Shown piece after piece: positions 9,901 through 21,900 of a stretch of 26,303 bases of DNA. The notes under the pieces are model-generated. The model made no database searches and was not told the origin of the DNA. It saw only the letters and a list, made by a program, of their open reading frames with translations. The stretch lies in the NCBI GenBank assembly GCA_000969725.1, contig JXSR01S011572.1. One strand, 5' to 3'. The stretch comes from Ophiothrix spiculata (Eukaryota; Echinodermata; Ophiuroidea; Amphilepidida; Ophiotrichidae). The position numbers and the translations under genes are program-made. Numbering within the stretch: position 1 is the stretch's first letter; each line of letters opens with the position of its first letter.

Positions 9901-12900
9901 CTAATCAATAGCTTTTGTAGCAATGATATCATGTCTTTTCAAATTAAAAATTAAGTAAAAATGCAGTATGTGTATTGCAGATATATTGCAAGTTACGTCC
10001 TTTTACCTTTGGAAATTTTTGCACAAAAAAGCAGACAATCATGCAGTTCTCTCTTCATAACTTAAGGCAGTATCTACTACATCATACATAAGTACATACA
10101 ACCTTTTAGCATGGGAGTGGATTGAAGTGAAATTGCATATTTATAGGAAGTATCTGTTATGTTTTGTAAATGCACATACTGCGTTTTTACATGGCAGATT
10201 TCTCTTTCAATTCTATTCCTTAGGACTACAGTCTGTCCTTAGCAACAAAGAGTGATCCCAACTTTGTCTTCATGGTAAATTTTTAAGACTCAAAAGTGGA
10301 AAGTAGACATCTTACTTGTAATGGAGCTTGGTCCGATTTTTCAATTTAATTTTCAATATGAGGGGTGCTCTGGCAAAATGAGAGGAAAGTCGCAAATTTC
10401 AAAATTGAGTTTATGACATATTTTAATTCTCTGTAATCTCAGCTTTTGAATGATACATTATATGTCACACTTTCTTTCTCCATTCTTGATTTACAGATCG
10501 AAATCCAAAGTAGTCCACTGAATATATTGCATTAAAAATTTGTTGCAAATCGATTCAAAGATACTGATTACTACAGTGTTTAATAGTGCAATGCAATCAA
10601 TTAACCATGAATAATTGCACTTCCCGGCAACGTTGACCTTCAAAACTCTAGGTATGGGTAAACACTTATGCATGGAGGCGTTTTATGTCAAAAAACGAAA
10701 TTTGAATTTTTCACCCTATTTTTAATTTAGATGCCATTTATTCAAAATGTAGATTTACGACTTTCCTCTCATTTTGCCCGAGCAGCCCACATATCATATG
10801 AAAGATGACCACTCTAGAGGTCTAAATTTCCAATTTCAACTGAATCGGTCAAATGGTTTTGATTTTATGGGCAGTTTTGTATTTCAGAGCTTCCTATATA
10901 TATATGTTACTGTATAGAATTAATTATGGTTACCATAATTAGACACATATTTAAATATATCACCCAAACAGAACATAATTCAGCTATGAAATTTCACACT
11001 GGCTATGAGAAAAATATGAGCAATATTTGGTACCAAAATCTCAAGAAGTTTGAAAAAAAGTTGAGGCAATCGGACCATGCTTAAACACCACATAACACAT
11101 TGGTTTTCATTTAGTTCCTCTACTTTCAACATGAAACATCATTCCAAGTCTGGTCTTTATATGTATTCAGAACAAAATGTCCAACTTATTTGTGATTTAT
11201 TGTTTAATTTAAAAAGATTGCCCATGATTTTCAAGAAATTGGAAAAAATCTACAGAATCATTAATTTATACCTACTGAATAGTGCAAGCAGTGTTCCTGC
11301 TAAGGCCATATGTGATGACTCACCCCGAAAAGGGGGACTTTGCGACAGGACACTTTTTGAGAAACTGATGAAAATAGGCAGCAAAAAAATAAAGAAAATA
11401 ATAAGAATTTCCAGCAGATTGTCTGTTGTAAAATTTGATCGCCTCGATCAATTTCAACAAGTAAGGTGTCATTTTAAAGGTTAGAAAATGCTGTAACAGA
11501 TGAAATGATAAAATCAAAATTGATATCATCTTCAAAGTCCCCCCCTTTTGGGGTGAGCCATCACATAAATGATAATAAATCATAAAGGCAACATATTTTT
11601 CTTCATATGGATCAAGATATTTTTTTTTCTCTCAAGCAGTGGACCAAATAATTTTTTTTCTCTCTCTCACAGTGTGGTAAGTATTTTTTTTTTTCAGAAA
11701 AACTTCCAGCCCCCACCTGAAAGTCTAATGGTGCGCCCCTTATATCTTCAAAGCCCCCCCCCCCCTTTTTCGGGATGAGCCATCACATATGGCGCGCCAT
11801 TGGTGTAGGAGCTTGGAAAATTGGTGCAAGAGGGTTTTCTAAAATGTGGGGAAAACATGTTTTTTCCTGCTTATTTCACAATTTTTCAACCTAGGCTAAT
11901 GATTTTGGGACAAGCACTTCTTCAACTGGCGCAAGCAGAAAATTCTTTTAAAAATAGTTTTTCTCACAATATTGCATTTGTGTCCCTTCAAACTGGCGCA
12001 AGCAGAAAATTCTTTTAAAAATAGTTTTTCTCACAATATTGCATTTGTGTCCCTTCCTCAACTTAACTCCTGGGCTATAGTTTCTTTAAAATATCCTTCT
12101 CGGACAATTATTATTTAAGACATGTTTCTTGTTTATTTTGAGTTTTTCACCTTCAATAGAGCTCATATTCAATTGTATTAGATTGAATTTGACCCGGCAT
12201 GATGCTGAATCAAACAGTGTCATTCAGCTGCCAACTGGAATTTATGGTTACCGGTAACCATAATTTATGGTTACCGGTAACCATAAATTCAGAGATAGAC
12301 CTATTTTGGCCTAAAATAATGATATTTAATAGTGAAATACGCGCTTCGCGCACAAATTTGTACATTTTATGTCAAAATGATAAATAAAAAGGGGTAATTA
12401 AGAGAAATTTGCGCCAAAAAGCTACTTAATTGTTTAAAAATATTTGGAGGGGCAAATGCCCCCCTTGCCTCCCCCTGTGGTGCCGCCACTGGTTTCGGGG
12501 TACGATACATGACATCAAACATTTAATTTAAATTTTTTAGATAGACACAAGGCAACAAATATATACGAGGGTACCGAAAAGTTTTAAAGATCACCCAGAA
12601 GGAAAATAGCTATATCATTGAAATTTTTACAGAATAGTCACTCATCCTTTTGAGCACATGCGGTGCAACAATGGTCTCATTAGTACAGACTGTCCACGAA
12701 TGTTTATACCCGGCTATCGGATTTAATTGTGAACCAATGGGTAAAGCTTTAGTCAAATCTTGTTAATTTTCACGTTAAACAAGTCTTTAAGTTTCTGAAG
12801 AATTTCGAAATTTCAATTTGTAATCAGAGAAATTATTGAACTTTTAATTAAAACTGACTATACTGAAACCTTCTTTTACTTTTCCAAATTTAAACGTAAA

Positions 12901-15900
12901 ATACAATTTAAGAATTATTGACTGACTGTGATGGATATGATGTTTGTTCTAGAGAAAGAAATAACGATTTTGGTCCGGTTACGCTTGAACAGCTTTACAT
13001 AATGAAAGGTACAAATCATGTTAGATGGTACGCACCTAAAGGAAACCCACCTAGAAACTTTACATTTGCCATTTCTAATGAAAACCGGAAGTTAGTAGTT
13101 TTGATGGGTATTATGGGTAATAACTCAATATTAGGACCAGTTTTTGTTGACGGAGACCTTGACGCATGGTGGTATGTTGACATAATCAACAGAATTGTTA
13201 TTCCTCAAATTGCCCGCCAGTGTCCTGCTCCATATCTGATTAAGACTATCTAGCTATGAGTAGGAAGAGATTCAGAAGTCTGCAAGTTAATGTTTTAGTA
13301 GATCATAGAAAATGGCAAAAGCAAGAAAAGAAGATCTGAAGTTGGTCAAGTTGTATCCATTAACTTTACAAATTGGTAAGTGTGCATATTACAGGTACTA
13401 AACCTGCATGGTTATTTTTACAAAACTACGTTTGTGTCGATTTTCTATTAGCTCATCGTACAAAGCAATGAAGCATGATATTTTGATGAAACGTATGGAA
13501 AATGTAGAAGACTTATCCACTATTGTAGAACAGTTGTTGGTTTTATGAAAAATTATGATTTAATATTTTTTCTGATTTTTTGAAACCGGGTATAAATCAT
13601 TCGTGGACAGTCTGTAGTATTTTTACTCTCTTTCCAACTCACGATGGATGTCAGCAACCTGTTCCTCTGACTAGGTAACCTGCATAGTGAAATTGAGACA
13701 CATGCTGTAATTGAGTCAATGCACTGATATTTTGGATACCACAGTATAGGGTAGGTTTTTTTTAGTCCTGGCTCCGTGACTTGACTTAAGAGTCCAGTCA
13801 TGGGAATTATGTGTAGTAACCCAGTAAAACTGCCATTGAAGCTTTCTAAGTTTTGATATGAAAATATTTAATTTTGAAAATAAAAAACCTAAAAAATTCC
13901 TCTCAGCATAGACAGCATTCTTAAATGGTCTATAATCATTACAGAACTAATTTAAAGCAAAAGCTGAAATTTATCACCCAAAATTTGGATGTAAACAAAG
14001 ATGAAGTTGTCAAATTCGGAAACCAAATGTTTCAGCATCCAAGCTAAGTTTTGGCCCCAAAATCACACTTTTTGATTCGAAACGTAAACAAATCACCTTT
14101 CATGAGATGCACAAGACTCTCAAGGAGGACACCGCTTATAAAATTTGTGAACAGCTAACATTTTGGCTGAATTTGAGATGTTGACTTAGTTCCAAGATGG
14201 TCTGAACAAACATGATTAAATGGCAGTTTTACTACATAGCATTTACCATGACTTGACACTAAGTTGACACTGGTCATGGTGCCAGGACTAGGGTCTTTTC
14301 AGTGATACCCAGATTATGTAAATTGGTCAATATTGGCGTTATAATGCCCCCAAAACATGTAAAAACTATAATAGTTGATTTTCGGAGAAATATAAAATGG
14401 ATTTTTTTTCCGCTAAAGACAGCAGTCTATGAACAGTGAGTTTAAAGTTGGAGAATATGTTACTGATGGACAGTGACTATGTAAAGATTCCTCAAGGATT
14501 GCATAATAAAATTACATTCCTGGCTCTATTTCTTCCGGGTGATCTTTAAAACTTATTGATACCTTGTATTTGTATAAATGACCAGTGAACGTGGAAACTG
14601 TGATTTTAAAGGTGTAGGTTCCGATCACATTCTCATCCCGATGGCTCAACCGGAAATATTGCATTTGTTGATGTCAAATGAAAGCCCATATTTTTCTTAT
14701 TGTAAATCCAAAATTTCACCTCCAAATTTCAAATAGTTTTTGAGATATAGCAAAAAGTGTGAAGCTATTTGTATGGTATACCTATTTTCCATTTCTTATG
14801 TATTTTCATAACGGCCTCATCCCCATGGTTGCATACTTTGTTTTGCCTCTGAAGAGTAAACAAGAATCAAACTGAGGGTGTAACCTCACAAAATGCATTT
14901 CAGAAGTCAAAATCAATAATATACTTCTCAACATAGGAACCTACACCTTTAAGGGGAAAACCTTAAAATTAGAAGTAATTTAGAAAACAAGTAAATATTT
15001 CATTGTCTAAAATCAATATTTAAGTAAGTAATACCGTTATCAAGCCTGAAAGCAACATTTTATCGCCCTAACCAACTCCTCTCTGTCGTTTTTCTCACCA
15101 GCATTTTGACTATGAGAGTGACTATTGCCAATGAGTAGTGATGTGGAATTGCAGGGACTTCAGTTTGAGGAGAGTGAGCTCTACTGAGCCACCCTTCTCC
15201 CCTCAAAATGCTTTATGAGAGCTCAATCAATAGAGCGCCTTGCATGATGGTATTACACTGTAAACTAAAAAGCACTTGTTTTTGGAACTGGCACTCGTTT
15301 TAAAACCACAAAAGCACTTGTTTTATTACTCATTTTCCAAAACAAGTACCAAAACAAGTGGTAAAATGAGTACCAAAACGAGTGCCAGTTCCAAAACAAG
15401 TGCTTTTTACTTTACAGTGTTAGCATCTAAATTTCCTGATAGCTCCCCTAACTGATCCCCTAAAGACCTTCAGGAGAGCTTTCAATAAAGCCCCTGCAAA
15501 TTTCAAATTGAAGTCCCACGAATAACCATAAAACCAGTTTGTCATATAGTTATCAACATATATCCATAATCATAGGGTGATTGTCCATCCGTACTTTACA
15601 TGCGGTGTATATTTTCAACATTTTAGGACTTAACCAACTGTGAGCTGGAAAAAATGTACGCTAGGCTGTATAGCCGCAATTCTTTACATTTTTACCAGTT
15701 TTTGATGAGTCAAAATGTATAACTTTGCCCGAATTGAGGGTCCATTGACAGGCAATATCAAAGATATTACTCTTGGCTCTGCCTCTGGTGGTAATTTCCT
15801 CCACTAAGTCAAAACTGTGCCCACGGCGAAATATTTTTTTCTGTAGTCAACATTTGCTACGGGCCTCCTACATGTGCTTAGCAGCCAGTATATTGAGTTT

Positions 15901-18900
15901 TCAGACTTTGATATTTTTAACCTTTAAATAGAAAAAAGTTGTATTCTCAATTAACATAACGATGTAATGGGATTCGAACCAGTGACACATGTTTATGAGC
16001 GACTCGGTATAACCACTATACTACTGAGGATTGAGGTGCCAGAAATTGATTTTTAATCCTCATAAGCTTAACAGAATAAATAGATAATGCTGTTATATTG
16101 ATGCGATACACAAAATAGACATATTGGCCTGTATTCCAGAAAGGTGTTTAGCTAAAACACAATTTTAATTCTCGTCAACAGCACGGCTCATTGAACTGTT
16201 CCGCTTGAAAGCTGCAACATTGCATATCATTTGTGGACAGTTGATGTTCAGTTAAACCATGCTTTAGCTAAACACCTTTCTGGAAAACGGGCCATACTGA
16301 TTAATATAGTAGCTACATTCAATAACAAACCATGTATGTATGTGACTGTGATGTCCCTATGCAATTCTTGACTACGGAAAATAATATAGCGCCTGAGGCT
16401 CTGGTAGCTGGGCTTGCAAAAAATCAGCAGATCAAATCAGATCACATTCAATTTCATACCATTCAAAAAGCAATGTAAACTGGTCAAATCTGTGAATAAG
16501 CTTGTGAGATAAGCTTATTTGAGTTAATTTATATTGTATCTTACTTTGTGCCTATCTATAGGTCCATGGAAGCCAGCTTAGTTCCTCTGTCAGACCCAGA
16601 TACAGTGGTGTTAGTGGTGAATTCCAATGTGCGCCATGAGCTGACTGGTAGCGAGTACCCGACGAGGCGACGCCAGTGCCACGAGGCTGCAGCGCTGATG
16701 GGGAAAAACAGTCTCAGGGATGTTACCATGGATCATCTGAAAGGTAAAATGCAACTAAATACACAGGCAGATATGGAACTATCCACATAGATGCGCTTCT
16801 GCAAGATCCAGATCTGAGATGCGCATCTCTGTAGACCGCTTTGATATAAACTACACATACGCTCTTATACAGAGTACTGACAACAGATCTTGATCTGACA
16901 CCTGTATGGCCACAGTATAGATGCAAAGCAGGCTCATTCCATGGAAAATGAAACTTTTTTTATTTCAAGTGAAATATCAGCTTTTTTATTTGACCACATT
17001 AGCAGGTTTTTCAATCATACGTTTGTTACTTGGTATGTTATGTGAGAAGTATCACAAAGAGAAATTGTAAAGTTTTTCTATCCGTGCATCGTGCATGAAT
17101 GAGCATATGTTTTAATTCAAAAATGTAAAAATGTCACAAACGTTACCAAAAAGTTACACCAAAATGTCACAAACGTTACCAAACATTACCACGCCAAACA
17201 ATACATTAAAAGAAATCCTGATGATAGAATTTCCTACCACTTTTATGAAATATTTGTAAATATGTAACCCATCATCTGTGTAAAGCGCAATAAAACATTT
17301 GCTAACACAGAAGAGAATTTTTACTTTGAAGTCATTTGGAGCAAACAAATGTTTCTGTGCGATGTCACAAACATTGCATGAACTTTATAATAATAATAAT
17401 AATAATAGTGGACATTTATCAGCGCACAAATTCCGCTACAAGAACGCTCATGGCGCTTGCTAAGCAAAAACAAAATATAATACAACTAACGGAAACAAAA
17501 ATGTACCAATAGCCAAAAAGCTACAAATAACAAGAAAAATACAAAATAAGAGAAACAATTAATTAACATAAGTTATAAGCTACAGAAAAGAAATGTGATT
17601 TCAATTTTGTTTTGAACTCTGCAGTTCCAGATATGAGGTGCATCAATTATTCAGGGTTTTGGAAATTAATTTAATTTTTAAACACCTACATGTCTTTTCT
17701 TTATCCACGAGCAGAGGACGTCTGAAGCTTGTTTCAGACTTAGCTGTCCTGTGGTCTTACGACCAGCGTGATGTCAAAAATTTTAAGTGCGCAAACTCGA
17801 CCTTGTCGCATCTCAAAAGTTTGCTTGTCGTACCACAAGCCGATATATCGCTTACTCTGTCATAATGTTCGCAATGACATGATATTTTGAGTTGGAATAA
17901 ATTCAACTTTTCTTGTGACAGACCATTGCGGCAATATGCAAATGTGTCGTGCTACAGAACGACAACTCAAAATTGCAATTATTTCAGCTATGCTCATGCT
18001 TTTTTGTATCAATTAACAGTGGGAATATGCCCGCCTATTTAGTGTTGCTCAAAGTATAGTTTTCAGATATTTTGAAGTTGAAATGAAAGATGATATTCCC
18101 AGCTGATATTTTGCAAGGATCTTTAAAAAGTTATGAACATTTCAAATCTGTATATATCCAAATTTATTTTGTGTATTTTGTCCCAGTTTCTGAATGAAGA
18201 ATGCTGAATTTGCAGGAGATTCATGGTGAATGGTCATTAATGTGAGCTAATATTGTCTTCTGCCAGCTAATGTGTTTGGGCATACCACGTACAATACATG
18301 TGCTACAAGATTTTTTGAAACTGTACTTTTTTTCAATTTGAATCATTCTTTTTCATTCCAAAACAGCGCATGAGGGAGCGATGGAAAAAGAAATGTACCG
18401 TAGAGCCCGTCATGTGATAGGTGAAATACAGCGAACTACAGAAGCTGCCGATGCTTTGAAAAAAGCTGATTACCAAAGATTTGGAAAACTGATGGTCCAA
18501 AGTCACAACTCTCTCAGGTAGGCAAGTACCACTGTACAGTTCTACCCTACAAAGTAAAAATGCAGTATGTAAATTTATAAAGCAAAGCAGATACTTAAGC
18601 AGATACTTCCTGTTAACGTGCAATTTCACTTGAATCCCCCTCCAAGCTAAAAAGTTGTATTTACACATCTTTTATTTAGTAGAATTTGCCTTAAAGGGAC
18701 TAGCCTAGATTCCACCTAGAATTAAAAACTTATGGAAATACTCTAAATATAGCTAAAAAGTATAGTAAAATGCAAAAAGCTGCAAAAATTTACACACAAA
18801 TGGCTCAAATTGAGAGAGAACTAATTTGCAATATATCATTCTTTGATTGTGGTGTGACTATCCTTTGTTTCCTAAATTCTAAATTTGTACCTCCGATGGA

Positions 18901-21900
18901 TTTACCAGATAAAAGATCAAACAAGGCTCCTAGATATTATTTAATACATATTAAAAGAGAAACAATTTCATCAAAAATAATTTGTTTGGCCATCACAGGT
19001 GTAGAAACAAGATTTTTTAAAAGTTTTTACACTAGAACACCACTTTTTTTTTGCCGGCGAAAAAAAATAAAGTAGGTAAAGAATTGCAATTGTCTCAAAT
19101 ATTCCTCAAAATCATGGAAAAATACTTGTAGGTTATATTATTATAAACATGTTCTATCGATTAAAGTAAAAAAAATATATAGGTAAAAAATTAGTGGGAA
19201 GAATCTAGGTCAGTCCCTTTAAGTTATGAAAAAGAACTGATTGTCTACTCATTCGTGCATGGTTCTCTAAGGGAAAAGGAAGTAACTTGCACTATATCTG
19301 TAGTACACATACTGCATTTTGACTTTGTTGGGCAGAGTTGTTTGTGAGCAAGACATTGGGGCAAACTACACGAGAGCTTGGAATGTACATTCATGTATGC
19401 CCCATATTTGCCCCATTAGCACTCATGTGCTCTTCTTGACCCAGGTGTCAAAATCTTCAATGCTGGGAAGGTATAATTTAATATGAGCAACTCTTAAATC
19501 ATTTTTTTGTCAAGTTTATGATAAAATAGTTTATTTTGGAGCACTTTTTCAGATGTGTTAGGGCTACAGGAAACACAAATTTATTTCCCTCGGCCTAATT
19601 ACAGTATAGGATCGCCGTAGTGTGGAAGGGGCGCCGTAGTGTGGTGGTTAGCGATCTCGCCTCACACGCATTGGGCCCTGGTTCGATTCCCGGTGAGGGC
19701 ACTTGCCGGAATGGAATCTTGGAATCTTAGACAATTGGTAGATTTTAACGGGTTGGGCAGATATTCTAGATCTACACCGCTCCTCACATGAAGTATTTAG
19801 AGTTGGGTGAATATTTCATGAGAGATCGTTGTCCTTCGACAGGGACGTAAAGTCATCGGTCCCATGTACAGAAGAGTCATACCTGTACATGTTATTGCAG
19901 CCAGTATCGTCAAGATTAGGTTATTCTACCCCTGACTGTTTCCAGGCCCGTTGCGATCAATTTCTAGACATCAAATACGCCTGTGTGTTATATCCTCAAG
20001 CATATGAGGTTGCACAATATTGGAAGAAAGAAAAGAAAGAAAAAAGTCCCTTTTACCATTTCTTTTGCACAGGACGTAGTAGCCTGCCAGAACTTTTTGC
20101 ATGGTTAACACTTTAGTGCATAAGACAGGGGGGTCTACTTGGACCTAGTACCTAGGAAATTGATTTGATTTGCAACATAACAAAAAAGCTGTTTCATTTG
20201 AGTGTCAAGGTAGGTAGAGCAAGTTTTGTTGGAAAAAAAAATCAAAATGTATATTTCAGCTATTCTGTTGTAGTTATGTGCTACTTTTATTAGCCAAATT
20301 TAATGCAAAATTTCTTTGTTTTGAAAGTACAGTCCCTGAAGGAAGCAAGCTGTGTGCATATTTTGCCACCAAAAGCAATAGCAAGCGTCAACTGGTCTAT
20401 TGTATACAAATAATGACTGCTTTGAAGGGCATGGTTAAAATTATTTCCCCTCGGTGATCTCAAAACCATGAATATACTCGAAGCAAAGCTGAGGGATAAT
20501 TCATGGTTTTGAGATCACTGAGGGGAAATAATTTTTACCGTAGCCCGAACAAAAAGCAGTCAATATTAGGTTTTACATACAGAATATATAGATTTTTGTC
20601 ATCTGCTTGGTTGAAAGAACACAATTTTAGCACTTAAAACGTCGGATGATAATTTTCGATATATGTTTTCTCTTTCTCTTTCCGCGTCGTATTGTGTGTG
20701 CAAGATAACTAGCTTACGCAAAGTTACGCAGCTCTTGTTTGACCATGAATGCTTATAGTCGCGCGTTTGAAGCTCGAGTTACGCGACGCAAAATATATAT
20801 TGAGCGAGCCAGTGAAAAATATGCCCGGGCATAATAAATTTATAGGGCCTGGTTAAATCCAAGTCCTCACTTTTAACCAATCAGAGGACAGGAATCTATA
20901 TATGAGGTATATATATAATACCCAATATTTAAGAATATGAGTAGTCCCAGACCTTGAGATGCCATTAATATGAAATTGGTATCAGGCTGGTTCCTGAGAT
21001 ATTAAAGAAGCAGGGGACCAGCCAAATTAAAGGTATTAGCCATGATCATCAAAGTGAAGGTCAACTTTCCTCAAGACTGTTTTTATTGCATTTTTTGAAA
21101 GTACTTAACTATTAAATAATATAACCATTCTTGTTGAACTTGAACATTTATATTTAAACACACAATTATTTGTGCTTTGATTTTCTCATTCTCCGGAGTA
21201 TGAGAAATTAAGTGATAGTGTTTCTAGAAATAAATCACTGAATTCTTAAAATTTAAACTTCTTTGTGACTAACAATATATTTTAGTGAAGAGATCATGTT
21301 GTTAAGTATATTTAACCTTCCTAAAAGAGTAATATTCAATTTTAAATCAACAGTCATACATTTGGAATCTCAAACTTTAGGAAAATCTTTTTAGAGCAAG
21401 TAATATGATTTTGTTTGTTTGTTTTGATTCTATGATGGTCTTTCTTTGATTTATTAAGTTTTCGCAAGTTTTAATACCAAAGTGGATCGTGGCTAATGCC
21501 TTTAAGAGTATTCAGATTTGTTGACAGGTTGTGCCAAGGGACTTCATGTAAGTGACTCTTTTCTGTATCTCCTAATGATTGCAAACTATGATCATTAATA
21601 TTGTAATTAATTGGACCATTACAAGAGACAAACAATTTACCTTCTGAAAGCCTTTATGATCATAAATACTGCAGATAATTAACGTTTACATGAAACAAAC
21701 AATTAATTTTGTTTATCCCTACTTGATAAATCGGACTTAATGAAAGCATCTGTTATCATAAATGTTGCATTTAATTGGACCTGTACCTGAGATAAAAAAT
21801 ATTTGTATTAACCTTTTCCTGTCGTAGGGCGTCTGAGCGACGCCATAAATTACTGCCAGCTCAGGCTTAGGGCGTCTGAGCGACGCCCTAACTAACACTG

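Larger units (their letters stand above)
12566..14566. mobile_element. Mariner-like element (outer shell of a nest)
   Basis: The ends read CGAGGGTACCGAAAAG then TTTTAAAGATCACCC on the left. The right end in reverse complement is CAAGGTATCAATAAG then TTTTAAAGATCACCC. TA flanks both ends (12564-12565 and 14567-14568). CGAGGG...AAAAGTTTT ends are typical of mariner transposons. Two later insertions (12686-13614 and 13765-14288) account for most of its length, leaving about 544 bp of original sequence, too little for a transposase. Confidence 0.75.

Noticed and set aside
11077..11484. 135-codon reading frame on the plus strand
   Set aside because: Its second half is family C copy 2. The first half is low-complexity intron. 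No motif.
15965..16040. Functional tRNA on the minus strand
   Set aside because: The A and B boxes are good, but the anticodon and T stems are mostly unpaired.
19629..19701. Functional tRNA-Val gene
   Set aside because: The anticodon and T stems do not pair and the sequence continues into a SINE body with a purine tail.
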